Shown: positions 25,413 through 33,717, counted from the first letter of the stretch. The stretch is DNA of 64,000 nucleotides from Streptomyces sp. NBC_01549 (GCF_026339955.1 NZ_JAPEPW010000001.1:5203001-5267000); one strand, 5' to 3'. The notes: a model not told the origin generated them from the letters alone. Translations and numbers: made by a program.

Positions 25413-26654
25413 GTGAGCACCCTAGAGCGCACGAAGTACAGACTCCGCGCGCACCCGATGGCCCTGGACGCCACCCTGGCGAGCGGCGTACTCGTGACGA
25501 TGATGGCCAGCTCCTTCATCGACCCCCACGGGGACGACGGAGCGACCTGGGGCGCGCACACCCCGAACGTCCTCAGCCTCACCCTCATGGTGCTCAGCGC
25601 CGCCGCCCTCGTGCTCCGCCGCCGCGCCCCCAGAACGATCCTCGCCACGACCGGCGCCCTCTCCGCCCTGGAACTGGTGGCCAGCGACCCCAGAGCCCCG
25701 GTGGTGATGTCCGCCGTCGTCGCCCTCTACACCGTCGCGTCGGCCACGGACCGCCCCACCACCTGGCGCGTCGGCCTGGTCACGATGACGGTGCTGACGG
25801 CCTGCGCGATGCTGGTCGGCCCCCTGCCCTGGTACGCGCAGGAGAACCTCGCGATCTTCGCCTGGACGGGCATGGCCGCCGCCGCGGGCGACGCCGTACG
25901 CAGCCGCCGCGCCTTCGTGCACGCCATCCGCGAACGCGCCGACCGCGCCGAGCGCACCCGCGAGGAGGAGGCCCGCCGCCGGGTCGCCGAGGAGCGGCTG
26001 CGCATCGCCCGCGACCTGCACGATGTCGTCGCCCACCACATCGCCCTCGTCAACGTGCAGGCCGGAGTCGCGGCTCATGTGATGGACAAGCGCCCCGACC
26101 AGGCCAAGGAAGCCCTTGCGCACGTCCGCGAGGCCAGCCGCTCGGCCCTCAACGAACTGCGTGCCACCGTCGGCCTGCTGCGCCAGTCCGGCGACCCCGA
26201 GGCACCCACCGAACCCGCTCCGGGCCTCGCCCGCCTCGACGAACTCGCCGACACCTTCCGCAACGCCGGACTCCCCGTCGAAGTCGCCCGCGCCGACCAC
26301 GGCACCACCCTTCCCGCCGCCGTCGACCTCGCCGCGTACCGAGTCATCCAGGAAGCCCTCACCAATGTGCAGAAACACGCGGGTGCGGAGGCGAAGGCCG
26401 AGATCAGCGTCGTACGGGTGGGACCGAACGTGGAAGTGACCGTCCTCGACGACGGACCCGGCCAGGACGACGGACCCGGCCAGGACGACGGTCCGCAGGA
26501 GGGCGGCGGGCACGGTCTGCTCGGGATGCGCGAGCGGGTCACCGCGCTCGGCGGCACCTGCACGACCGGTCCCCGCTACGGAGGCGGCTTCCGGGTCCAT
26601 GCGATCCTTCCGGTCAAGAACCGCGCCGCGCCCGCCCTGGGGGACTCCGCATGA
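25413..26654 (+). CDS. NarL-family sensor histidine kinase
   Basis: A 413-residue kinase. The N-terminal third has about five membrane segments without a large extracytoplasmic domain. A charged helix (REEEARRRVAEERLRIARDL) leads into the HisKA_3 box, with the phosphorylated histidine in RDLHDVVAHHIALVN, and a HATPase domain closes with GHGLLGMRERV. The ATP lid is odd: DDGPGQ is tandemly repeated (18-bp units) just at the G1 box. GTG 25413 lies seven bases after TACCGT, so the transcript is probably leaderless; ATG 25458 is the alternative. It overlaps the response regulator as ATGA. Confidence 0.92.
   Translation: MSTLERTKYRLRAHPMALDATLASGVLVTMMASSFIDPHGDDGATWGAHTPNVLSLTLMVLSAAALVLRRRAPRTILATTGALSALELVASDPRAPVVMSAVVALYTVASATDRPTTWRVGLVTMTVLTACAMLVGPLPWYAQENLAIFAWTGMAAAAGDAVRSRRAFVHAIRERADRAERTREEEARRRVAEERLRIARDLHDVVAHHIALVNVQAGVAAHVMDKRPDQAKEALAHVREASRSALNELRATVGLLRQSGDPEAPTEPAPGLARLDELADTFRNAGLPVEVARADHGTTLPAAVDLAAYRVIQEALTNVQKHAGAEAKAEISVVRVGPNVEVTVLDDGPGQDDGPGQDDGPQEGGGHGLLGMRERVTALGGTCTTGPRYGGGFRVHAILPVKNRAAPALGDSA
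26448..26501 (+). repeat. 18-bp in-frame tandem repeat inside the kinase ATPase domain
   Basis: GACGACGGACCCGGCCAG occurs twice head to tail and a diverged third unit follows, encoding DDGPGQ-DDGPGQ-DDGPQE at the nucleotide-binding G1 motif. It looks like recent slippage expansion. Confidence 0.85.
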
Positions 26655-27334
26655 CCATCCGTGTCCTGCTCGCCGACGACCAGGCGCTGCTGCGCAGCGC
26701 GTTCCGTGTCCTCGTCGACTCCGAGCCCGACATGGAGGTCGTGGGCGAGGCGTCCGACGGAGCGGAGGCGCTGCGGCTCACCCGGGAGGCCCGCGCCGAC
26801 GTGGTGTTGATGGACATCCGGATGCCGGGGACCGACGGCCTGGCCGCCACCCGGCTGATCAGCGCCGACCCGGGGCTCGCGCACGTACGGGTGGTCATGC
26901 TGACGACCTTCGAGGTCGACGAGTACGTGGTGCAGTCGCTGCGGGCGGGTGCCTCCGGCTTCCTCGGCAAGGGCGCGGAGCCGGAGGAGCTGCTGAACGC
27001 CATCCGGATCGCGGCGGGCGGCGAGGCACTGCTGTCCCCGGCGGCCACCAAGGGACTGATCGCCAAGTTCCTCGCCCAGGGCGACGGTTCGGACGAGGGC
27101 CGGGACTCCGCCCGGGCCGAGCGGCTCGAGGCGCTCACGGGGCGCGAGCGCGAGGTGCTCGTCCAGGTCGCGGGAGGACACTCCAACGACGAGATCGCCG
27201 AGCGGCTGGAGGTCAGCCCGCTCACCGTGAAGACGCATGTCAACCGGGCCATGGCCAAGCTCGGCGCCCGCGACCGGGCCCAACTCGTCGTCATCGCCTA
27301 CGAGTCGGGCCTGGTACGGCCCAGGGCGGAGTGA
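26651..27334 (+). CDS. NarL/FixJ-type response regulator
   Basis: A 227-residue partner of the preceding kinase. The receiver domain has the acidic pair in RVLLADDQALL, the phosphorylated aspartate in VVLMDIRMPGTDG and the conserved T and K (VVMLTTFE, GFLGKGA). The output is a LuxR-type helix-turn-helix (LTGREREVLVQVAGGHSNDE, then VKTHVNRAMAKLGARDR). Start ATG 26651 overlaps the kinase stop, so the two are translationally coupled. The signal and targets are unknown. It converges on nadA with 8 bp between. Confidence 0.95.
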   Translation: MTIRVLLADDQALLRSAFRVLVDSEPDMEVVGEASDGAEALRLTREARADVVLMDIRMPGTDGLAATRLISADPGLAHVRVVMLTTFEVDEYVVQSLRAGASGFLGKGAEPEELLNAIRIAAGGEALLSPAATKGLIAKFLAQGDGSDEGRDSARAERLEALTGREREVLVQVAGGHSNDEIAERLEVSPLTVKTHVNRAMAKLGARDRAQLVVIAYESGLVRPRAE

Positions 27335-27342
27335 TCTCCGGG

Positions 27343-28527
27343 TTACGGCAGCGCCAGCATCCGCTCCAGCGCCAGCTTCGCGAACGCCTCCGTCTCCTTG
27401 TCCACCTCGATGCGGTTGACCAGGTTGCCCTCGGCGAGGGACTCCAGGGTCCACACCAGGTGGGGGAGGTCGATGCGGTTCATGGTGGAGCAGAAGCAGA
27501 CCGTCTTGTCGAGGAAGACGATCTCCTTGTCCTCGGCCGCGAAACGGTTCGCCAGGCGGCGGACCAGGTTCAGCTCCGTGCCGATCGCCCACTTGGAGCC
27601 GGCCGGGGCGGCCTCCAGGGCCTTGATGATGTACTCCGTGGAGCCGACGTAGTCCGCCGCCGACACGACCTCGTGCTTGCACTCGGGGTGGACGAGGACG
27701 TTCACGCCGGGGATGCGCTCGCGGACGTCGTTCACCGAGTCCAGCGAGAAGCGGCCGTGGACCGAGCAGTGGCCGCGCCACAGGATCATCTTGGCGTCGC
27801 GCAGCTGCTCCGCGGTGAGGCCGCCGTTCGGCTTGTGGGGGTTGTAGAGGACGCAGTCCTCCAGGCTCATCCCCATGTCACGGACGGCGGTGTTGCGGCC
27901 GAGGTGCTGGTCGGGCAGGAAGAGGACCTTCTCGCCCTGCTCGAACGCCCACTCCAGGGCCCGCTGGGCGTTGGAGGAGGTACAGATCGTGCCGCCGTGC
28001 TTGCCGGTGAACGCCTTGATGTCGGCGGAGGAGTTCATGTACGAGACGGGCACGACCTGCTCGGCCACCCCGGCCTCGGTCAGCACGTCCCAGCACTCGG
28101 CGACCTGCTCGGCCGTCGCCATGTCGGCCATGGAGCAGCCGGCGGCGAGGTCGGGAAGGACCACCTTCTGGTCGTCGGACGTCAGGATGTCCGCGGACTC
28201 CGCCATGAAGTGCACACCGCAGAAGACGATGTACTCGGCCTCGGGGCGCGCGGCGGCGTCGCGGGCCAGCTTGAAGGAGTCGCCCGTGACGTCGGCGAAC
28301 TGGATGACCTCGTCGCGCTGGTAGTGGTGGCCGAGCACGAAGACCTTGTCCCCGAGCTTCTCCTTGGCCGCGCGGGCCCGTTCCACGAGATCCGGGTCGG
28401 ACGGCGAGGGCAGGTCTCCGGGACACTCCACGCCGCGCTCGCTCCTCGGGTCGGCCTCACGGCCGAGCAGCAGCAGGGCGAGGGGCGTCGGCTGTACGTC
28501 GAGCTCCTGGGTCTGGGCGGTGGTCAC
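27343..28527 (-). CDS. nadA: Quinolinate synthase
   Basis: A 394-residue [4Fe-4S] enzyme condensing iminoaspartate and dihydroxyacetone phosphate to quinolinate in de novo NAD synthesis. Cluster cysteines appear in VFCGVHFMAES, GTICTSSNAQ and TVCFCSTMNRID, and VLGHHYQRDEVIQFAD is the usual N-terminal motif. GTG 28527 is chosen because AAGGG lies eight bases upstream; GTG 28536 is too close to it. nadB/nadC are not in the window. The promoter region carries three similar palindromes, so the gene is probably repressed by a NAD-responsive or related regulator. Confidence 0.95.
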   Translation of the reverse strand: MTTAQTQELDVQPTPLALLLLGREADPRSERGVECPGDLPSPSDPDLVERARAAKEKLGDKVFVLGHHYQRDEVIQFADVTGDSFKLARDAAARPEAEYIVFCGVHFMAESADILTSDDQKVVLPDLAAGCSMADMATAEQVAECWDVLTEAGVAEQVVPVSYMNSSADIKAFTGKHGGTICTSSNAQRALEWAFEQGEKVLFLPDQHLGRNTAVRDMGMSLEDCVLYNPHKPNGGLTAEQLRDAKMILWRGHCSVHGRFSLDSVNDVRERIPGVNVLVHPECKHEVVSAADYVGSTEYIIKALEAAPAGSKWAIGTELNLVRRLANRFAAEDKEIVFLDKTVCFCSTMNRIDLPHLVWTLESLAEGNLVNRIEVDKETEAFAKLALERMLALP

Positions 28528-28594
28528 GACACGCACCCTTTCTGTTCTGCGGCTCGCTTGGATCACGGGGGCGATCCAGCGGAACATGCCTTTT

Positions 28595-28664
28595 CGTCGA
28601 ATTGACGCTATCTATCATAACCGCTTCACGTCATATTGACGACGTCCATAGCGTCGATGTGACG
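28595..28664. promoter_or_regulatory. Three CGTC-N5-GACG operator-like palindromes upstream of nadA
   Basis: CGTCGAATTGACG (28595-28607), CGTCATATTGACG (28629-28641) and CGTCGATGTGACG (28652-28664) lie in an A/T-rich promoter region. Longer inverted arms also pair TTCACGTCA (28625) with TGACGTGAA (28660). A -10-like TATGAT for nadA lies between sites 1 and 2 on the minus strand. The layout suggests cooperative binding by a dimeric repressor; the identity of the protein is not evident. Confidence 0.65.
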
Positions 28665-28766
28665 TGAATCCCGGAGGTTGTCCACAGGCCGCTGTCCGCG
28701 CTCTGGAGCATGTGCGAGCATGAGGGGAGAGAACGAGGCGACCACGGAAAGGCAGACTCTCGGCCC

Positions 28767-28792
28767 GGAATGAATCCGCGGCCCCGACGGTT
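28767..28792 (+). promoter_or_regulatory. SigR-type (thiol-oxidative stress) promoter of the Fe-S carrier gene
   Basis: GGAAT, exactly 18 bases, then GTT is the established Streptomyces SigR promoter consensus. It lies 46 bp before the start codon of the A-type carrier and on its strand. A thiol-stress sigma factor driving an Fe-S assembly gene makes biological sense. Confidence 0.65.
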
Positions 28793-28837
28793 GCAGACGT
28801 CGGCAAGCAGTCTCCGTACAACCCGGGAGAAAAGCAG

Positions 28838-29194
28838 ATGTCCGTATCGGACGAGAAGACCACCGTGAGCGACGGCATCGTGCTGTCCGACTCCGCCGCG
28901 GCCAAGGTCAAGGCCCTGCTCGACCAGGAAGGCCGCGACGATCTGGCACTGCGCGTCGCCGTTCAGCCCGGCGGCTGCTCCGGCCTGCGCTACCAGCTCT
29001 TCTTCGACGAGCGTTCCCTCGACGGCGATGTCGTCAAGGACTTCGGTGGCGTCAAGGTCGTCACCGACCGCATGAGCGCTCCGTACCTGGGCGGCGCGTC
29101 CATCGACTTTGTGGACACCATCGAGAAGCAGGGCTTCACGATCGACAACCCGAACGCGACGGGCTCCTGCGCCTGCGGCGACTCCTTCAGCTGA
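28838..29194 (+). CDS. erpA: A-type iron-sulfur carrier protein (ErpA/IscA family)
   Basis: A 118-residue protein that accepts Fe-S clusters from the assembly machine and delivers them to client enzymes. The three ligand cysteines are in PGGCSGLRYQ and the C-terminal GSCACGDSF. GGGAGA precedes ATG 28838. It is divergent from nadA, whose product is an Fe-S client, and near the cysteine desulfurase-TusA gene. A SigR-type promoter lies upstream and a strong terminator downstream, so it is monocistronic. The mycobacterial orthologue is, as I recall, Rv2204c. Confidence 0.93.
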   Translation: MSVSDEKTTVSDGIVLSDSAAAKVKALLDQEGRDDLALRVAVQPGGCSGLRYQLFFDERSLDGDVVKDFGGVKVVTDRMSAPYLGGASIDFVDTIEKQGFTIDNPNATGSCACGDSFS

Positions 29195-29226
29195 GCCCGG
29201 CCGACTGCTGAACGCGTAACGCGTAC

Positions 29227-29263
29227 GAAGGCGGCGTCCCCCTCCGACAGGGACGCCGCCTTC
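29227..29263 (+). terminator. Terminator after the A-type carrier gene
   Basis: Perfect 14-bp stem GAAGGCGGCGTCCC / GGGACGCCGCCTTC with a 9-nt loop, 32 bp past the stop. It can also serve the convergent gene at 29303. Confidence 0.9.
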
Positions 29264-29302
29264 GCGTGTTCGGGACCGCCCGTAGAGCTCCCGCTCCCGC
29301 GC

Positions 29303-30823
29303 CTACCGCGCCTGAGGCGTCTTCAACGAGGCGCCGGCCACCTTGCCCTCCGGGATCGGCCTGTCGTCCGTGCCGACGACCTTCCGGTCGCCGAGCGGCT
29401 GGTCGAGACGCACCGTCTTCTCGTACACCTTGGCGATCAGGATGCAGATCTTGCCCTGCCACGGCGTCTCGGTGACCTTGACGGTCACCTTGTCCGTGGT
29501 CTCGCTCACCGAGGCGGAGTAGTCCGCGCACACCCCGCCCGTGAAGCTCACGGTCAGGTCCTTGCCGTCGGCCGTGTAGCCCTGCACCTCGACGTCGTGG
29601 GAGGTCGGCGCCGCGGTCGGCCGCGGGCTGGGGGTGGCGGTCGGCGCCCGGGTGGGCTCCGGTGAGGTCAGATACTCCGGGTCGACCGCCGGATGCGTCA
29701 CCGTGAAGGCGGAGTCCGTGCCCGTCGGCCGTACCTCGAACAGCCAGGACGGCACCAGCGTCTCGTGTCCGGACACGAAGTGCGAGGCCAGCCCGAAGAC
29801 GGCCTTCTCGACGGCCACCGACTCCCGCTTCGGCACCGCCGTCGACGCGCCGCAGGGCGTCTCGTCACGGTCCTTCAGCGGTACGGCACTGGCGCAGCCG
29901 CCGGGTCCCATGCGCCCACCGCCCGGCGGCGCGAGAGAGGCCGAGCCGTTCATCAGGTCCAGGGTCTTTTGCGCACCGATCACGGGGTACGTGTCCCCCT
30001 TCACCGGCGTCTTCACCTGGCCGTTGCCGCCCACTACCTGGCCGTCCGGGCCGACCTGGACGCCGGTGGTCCAGCCGTACGTGGGCAGGCCCCCGACCTT
30101 CGGGTCCGCGTTCACCACCCGCACGGCGCCCATGAGCTGACTCGCGTCCAGCTTGGCGTCGTCCTGGCTCAACGCCTTCAGTACGGGCGCGGCGGCCTTC
30201 TTCGCGGCGGCCTCGCTCACCGCGTGGCTGCTCGGGGAGCCGGGGTCGCTCCTGCACACGGCGCCCTTGCAGTTGTCGGTGCCGGGCGCGTACCGGCTGA
30301 ACGTCCAGGTCCCGGGGGCCCGCTGGTTCACCTGGAGGCTGGGTCCCGAGCCGTCCTTGTCCTGGCCGACCTTCCAGGTCTCGCCGGTGAGCTTCGGGGT
30401 GCCCGCGATGTCGAGGGTCTTCGCCAGGCGGGTCACCTCGGCGGCCGTGACCTCGCCCTTCGCCGCGTAGACCGGCGCGGAGTCCGGGCCGCCGGGCAGC
30501 TTGCCGTCCGCGTGATAGGTCGTGCCGTAGGGGTTGGGCTCACCGGGCGCGATGCCGCCCGTGCCACTCGTGCCGCCCTCGGTGTAGCCGTCGAGGGCCA
30601 GCGGCGGGGGAGTGCCGTCGGTGCCGGGGGTCGCGGAGTGGCCGCGGTCGCTCCCGCCGCCGGATGCGGTCGCGGCGAAATACGCCCCGCCGCCTCCGAC
30701 GATCAGCACCGCGGCGGCGACCGAGGCGACGGCCACCGGGGAATGGCGGCGGCGCGACTTCGCCGTCTCGCCGCCGTCCTCGGGGGGCTGGGTCGCTTCG
30801 CTGTCGGGTCGCTCGGTGCTCAC
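29303..30823 (-). CDS. Large secreted or anchored protein of unknown function
   Basis: A 506-residue protein. A hydrophilic N-terminus (about 26 residues) precedes one membrane segment (SVAAAVLIVGGGGAYFA), after which the chain is extracytoplasmic. The exported part has Gly/Pro/Ser-rich stretches, pairs of cysteines (DNCKGAVCRSDPG, GGCASAVPLKD...TPCG, GVCADY...KICILIA) that could form disulfides, and a Pro/Thr-rich linker (TRAPTATPSPRPTAAPTSHD) before a C-terminal domain. I do not recognise a catalytic motif. GTG 30823 has AAGGAG at seven bases. It is conserved in Streptomyces next to the Fe-S carrier and adenosine kinase. Confidence 0.85.
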   Translation of the reverse strand: MSTERPDSEATQPPEDGGETAKSRRRHSPVAVASVAAAVLIVGGGGAYFAATASGGGSDRGHSATPGTDGTPPPLALDGYTEGGTSGTGGIAPGEPNPYGTTYHADGKLPGGPDSAPVYAAKGEVTAAEVTRLAKTLDIAGTPKLTGETWKVGQDKDGSGPSLQVNQRAPGTWTFSRYAPGTDNCKGAVCRSDPGSPSSHAVSEAAAKKAAAPVLKALSQDDAKLDASQLMGAVRVVNADPKVGGLPTYGWTTGVQVGPDGQVVGGNGQVKTPVKGDTYPVIGAQKTLDLMNGSASLAPPGGGRMGPGGCASAVPLKDRDETPCGASTAVPKRESVAVEKAVFGLASHFVSGHETLVPSWLFEVRPTGTDSAFTVTHPAVDPEYLTSPEPTRAPTATPSPRPTAAPTSHDVEVQGYTADGKDLTVSFTGGVCADYSASVSETTDKVTVKVTETPWQGKICILIAKVYEKTVRLDQPLGDRKVVGTDDRPIPEGKVAGASLKTPQAR

Positions 30824-30952
30824 CGCATCGCTCCTTCTGGTCGTACACCGCATCCCCTATACGGGGGACAGCGATGGGACGCAGCGGGGGAGCGCACGGT
30901 TCCCTGCGGGCGCCGTTCGCGGCCGCCCTTTTCGAGGTCCTTTCGGGCCCTG

Positions 30953-31168
30953 TCAGTCGCCGTAGTCGGACATCGCGTCCAGCAGGCGGGCGGACGCGGG
31001 CGGCACGGTCACCCCGTGGATGCGCGACGGGGACACGGGAAGGTCGGGGCGGGAGATGATCGGGTCCGGTGCCGCCCAGTCCCGGGCCATGGCGCCGTCG
31101 CCGCGCAGCGACGCCAGATCGCCTTCGAGGTCGTGCGGAGCGGAGCCGTGGACCTTGCGGTTCGTCAT
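30953..31168 (-). CDS. Small conserved hypothetical protein
   Basis: A 71-residue protein, MTNRKVHGSAPHDLEGDLAS at the start, with PDPIISRPDLPVSPSRIHG in the middle and ending DAMSDYGD. Codon usage is typical of the genome and the position between two well-supported genes argues it is real. No membrane segment, cysteine pair or known motif is visible. The start ATG 31168 has no clear ribosome site. It is divergent from the adenosine kinase gene and 129 bp upstream of the large exported protein gene, so co-transcription with the latter is possible. Confidence 0.65.
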   Translation of the reverse strand: MTNRKVHGSAPHDLEGDLASLRGDGAMARDWAAPDPIISRPDLPVSPSRIHGVTVPPASARLLDAMSDYGD

Positions 31169-31302
31169 GACGGAACCGTATGCACGCCGAGTGTTACGAA
31201 GAAAGACCTACTATCGGGTAGTTTTGACCGCTTCAGAGGGCACGTGTCGACCGGGTAGCGTGAACTGTCAATCCCCTTCCGTCGCAGGAGCGTGTCCTCG
31301 CC

Positions 31303-32277
31303 GTGCGTATCGCAGTCACCGGCTCCATCGCCACTGACCACCTCATGACCTTCCCCGGCCGTTTCGCCGATCAGTTCGTCGCGGACCAGCTGCACACGGT
31401 CTCCCTGTCCTTCCTGGTCGACAACCTCGACGTACGCCGGGGTGGCGTCGGCGCGAACATCGCCTTCGGCATGGGACAGCTGGGCACCCGGCCGATCCTG
31501 GTCGGGGCCGCGGGCTCTGACTTCGACGAGTACCGGGCGTGGCTGGACCGCCACGGCGTCGACACCAGCTCGGTCCGGATCTCCGAGGTGCTGCACACCG
31601 CGCGCTTCGTGTGCACCACGGACTCCGACCACAACCAGATCGGCTCCTTCTACACGGGCGCGATGAGCGAGGCCCGGCTGATCGAGCTCAAGTCGGTCGC
31701 GGACCGGGTCGGCGGCCTCGACCTCGTCCTGATCGGTGCCGACGACCCGGAGGCGATGCTCCGCCACACGGAGGAGTGCCGCTCCCGCACGATCCCCTTC
31801 GCCGCGGACTTCTCGCAGCAGATCGCCCGTATGAACGGCGACGAGATCCGGATACTGCTGGACGGGGCGACCTACCTCTTCTCCAACGAGTACGAGAAGG
31901 GGCTCATCGAGTCCAAGACCGGCTGGAGCGACGAGGAGATCCTGTCGAAGGTCGGTCACCGTGTGACCACCCTCGGCGCACGGGGCGTGCGCATCGAGCG
32001 GTCCGGTGAGGACCCGATCGAGGTCGGCTGCCCGGACGAGGAGCGCAAGGCCGACCCGACGGGCGTGGGCGACGCGTTCCGCGCCGGTTTCCTCTCCGGC
32101 CTCGCCTGGGGCGTCTCCCTGGAGCGCGCCGCCCAGGTTGGCTGCATGCTCGCCACGCTGGTCATCGAGACGGTCGGCACCCAGGAGTACCAGCTGCGCC
32201 GCGCCCACTTCATGGACCGCTTCACCAAGGCGTACGGCGACGACGCGGCCACCGAGGTCCGGGCCCACCTGGCCTGA
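31303..32277 (+). CDS. adoK: PfkB-family kinase, probable adenosine kinase
   Basis: A 324-residue sugar/nucleoside kinase. It opens RIAVTGSIATDHLMTFPGRF, has the RRGGVGANIAFGMGQLG glycine-rich motif and the PfkB signature DPTGVGDAFRAGF with the catalytic aspartate. The sequence follows, from memory, the mycobacterial adenosine kinase Rv2202c closely through its length and has the same genomic neighbours (ctaC on one side, A-type carrier on the other), so adenosine salvage is more likely than ribose or fructose phosphorylation. The start is GTG 31303; a TAGCGT -10-like element at 31256 would give a short leader. The 3' end is tandemly duplicated. Confidence 0.88.
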   Translation: MRIAVTGSIATDHLMTFPGRFADQFVADQLHTVSLSFLVDNLDVRRGGVGANIAFGMGQLGTRPILVGAAGSDFDEYRAWLDRHGVDTSSVRISEVLHTARFVCTTDSDHNQIGSFYTGAMSEARLIELKSVADRVGGLDLVLIGADDPEAMLRHTEECRSRTIPFAADFSQQIARMNGDEIRILLDGATYLFSNEYEKGLIESKTGWSDEEILSKVGHRVTTLGARGVRIERSGEDPIEVGCPDEERKADPTGVGDAFRAGFLSGLAWGVSLERAAQVGCMLATLVIETVGTQEYQLRRAHFMDRFTKAYGDDAATEVRAHLA

Positions 32278-32308
32278 TCACCGAGGTCCGGGCCCGCCCG
32301 GCCTGATC
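32251..32308. repeat. 29-bp tandem duplication across the adoK stop codon
   Basis: ACCGAGGTCCGGGCCCACCT (from 32251) is followed directly by a second 29-bp copy from 32280 with two changes. The first copy holds the stop codon; the second is in the spacer. Confidence 0.9.
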
Positions 32309-32331
32309 GGGACACCCTTCCGGCCGACCGC

Positions 32332-33717
32332 CTAGGACACCCGGCGGACCACATAGGCGAAGCCGTGGTCCGCCGGCTCCTCCCCGACGTACTCCTGACC
32401 CCGCATCTCGCACCACGCCGGGATGTCCAGCCGGGCCGCCTCGTCGTCCGAGAGGACGCGAACCGTGCCGCCCACCGGCACGTCCCCGATGACCTTGGCC
32501 AGTTCGATGACCGGGATGGGGCAGCGCTTGCCGAGGGAGTCCACCACCAGCGCGTCGGAGGGGGACGGGGAGGGCGGCGCCGGCGCCGTCGGGGCGCCGA
32601 GTCTCTCGCGTACGTCCGCGACCGCGTCCGGCAGCACCGAAAGGAACCGGTCGACGTCCTCGGACGGCGTACCCGGTGGCAGCGAGACCCGGACGTTGCC
32701 CTCGCTCAGGACACTCATCGCCTTCAGGACATGGCTCGGGGTCAGTGTGCTGCTCGTGCAGGAGGAGCCGGAGGAGACCGAGAAGCCCGCCCGGTCCAGT
32801 TCGTGCAGGAGCGTCTCCCCGTCGACGTACAGACAGGAGAAGGTGACGATCCCCGGCAGACGGTGAACCGCGTCCCCGACCACCTCCACGTCCGGGACCA
32901 GTTCGGGCACCCGTACGCGGATCCGTTCCGTCAGTTCCCGTAGGCGCGCGGTCTCCGCGGCCGCCTCCGCCCGAACCGCGCGCAGTGACGCCGCCGCGGC
33001 CACGACGGCCGGGATGTTCTCGAAGCCCGCCGCCCGGCCCGACTCCCGCTCGTCCACGGGTCCTTGGGGAGCGAACCGCACCCCCTTGCGCACGACGAGC
33101 AGTCCGACCCCCGAAGGACCACCCCATTTGTGGGCACTTGCCGTCAGCAGGGACCAGTCGCCCGCCACCCGGCTCCACGACAGTGACTGCGCCGCGTCCA
33201 CCAACAGCGGCACCCCCGCCGCCCGGCACGCCTCCGCGACCTCCCGTACCGGCTGCTCCGTGCCCACCTCGTGGTTGGCGGACTGGAGGCAGGCGAGCGC
33301 GGTGTCGGGGCGCAGGGCGGCGGCGTAGGAAGAAGGAGAGACCCTGCCCGCGCGGTCGACGGGCACCGTCGTCACCGAGCCGCCCGCCGCCTCGTGGACC
33401 TCCGCCGAATGGAGTACCGACGAATGTTCGACCGATGACACGATCAGGTGGCGTCCGACGCGCCGACGGCCCGCCAGGGCGCCCTCGATTCCGGAGTGCA
33501 CCGCCCGGGTGCCTGACGAGGTGAAGGTCAGCTCGTCCGGGCGGCAGCCCACCGCCTCGGCGGCCGCCTCGCGCGCCGCGTCGAGCAGCATTCGGGCCCG
33601 CCGCCCTTCCCGGTAGAGCCGTGCGGGATCGGCCCATCCCTCGTCGAGCGAGGCCTGCAGGGCCTGCCGGGCGACGGGGTGGAGAGGAGTAGCGGAAGCA
33701 GCATCGAAGTAGGCCAC
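32332..33717 (-). CDS. Cysteine desulfurase fused to TusA-type sulfur carrier
   Basis: A 461-residue fusion. Residues 1 to about 375 are a NifS/IscS-like class V aminotransferase that takes sulfur from cysteine: the PLP lysine is in TASAHKWGGPSG and the sulfur-accepting cysteine in SSGSSCTSSTL. Residues about 385-461 are a TusA/SirA domain with its CPxP motif (LGKRCPIPVIELAK), which would accept the persulfide directly. The likely role is sulfur relay for tRNA thiolation, molybdopterin or Fe-S assembly. ATG 33717 starts it. It is divergent from ctaC across 355 bp, and near an A-type Fe-S carrier. Confidence 0.92.
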   Translation of the reverse strand: MAYFDAASATPLHPVARQALQASLDEGWADPARLYREGRRARMLLDAAREAAAEAVGCRPDELTFTSSGTRAVHSGIEGALAGRRRVGRHLIVSSVEHSSVLHSAEVHEAAGGSVTTVPVDRAGRVSPSSYAAALRPDTALACLQSANHEVGTEQPVREVAEACRAAGVPLLVDAAQSLSWSRVAGDWSLLTASAHKWGGPSGVGLLVVRKGVRFAPQGPVDERESGRAAGFENIPAVVAAAASLRAVRAEAAAETARLRELTERIRVRVPELVPDVEVVGDAVHRLPGIVTFSCLYVDGETLLHELDRAGFSVSSGSSCTSSTLTPSHVLKAMSVLSEGNVRVSLPPGTPSEDVDRFLSVLPDAVADVRERLGAPTAPAPPSPSPSDALVVDSLGKRCPIPVIELAKVIGDVPVGGTVRVLSDDEAARLDIPAWCEMRGQEYVGEEPADHGFAYVVRRVS

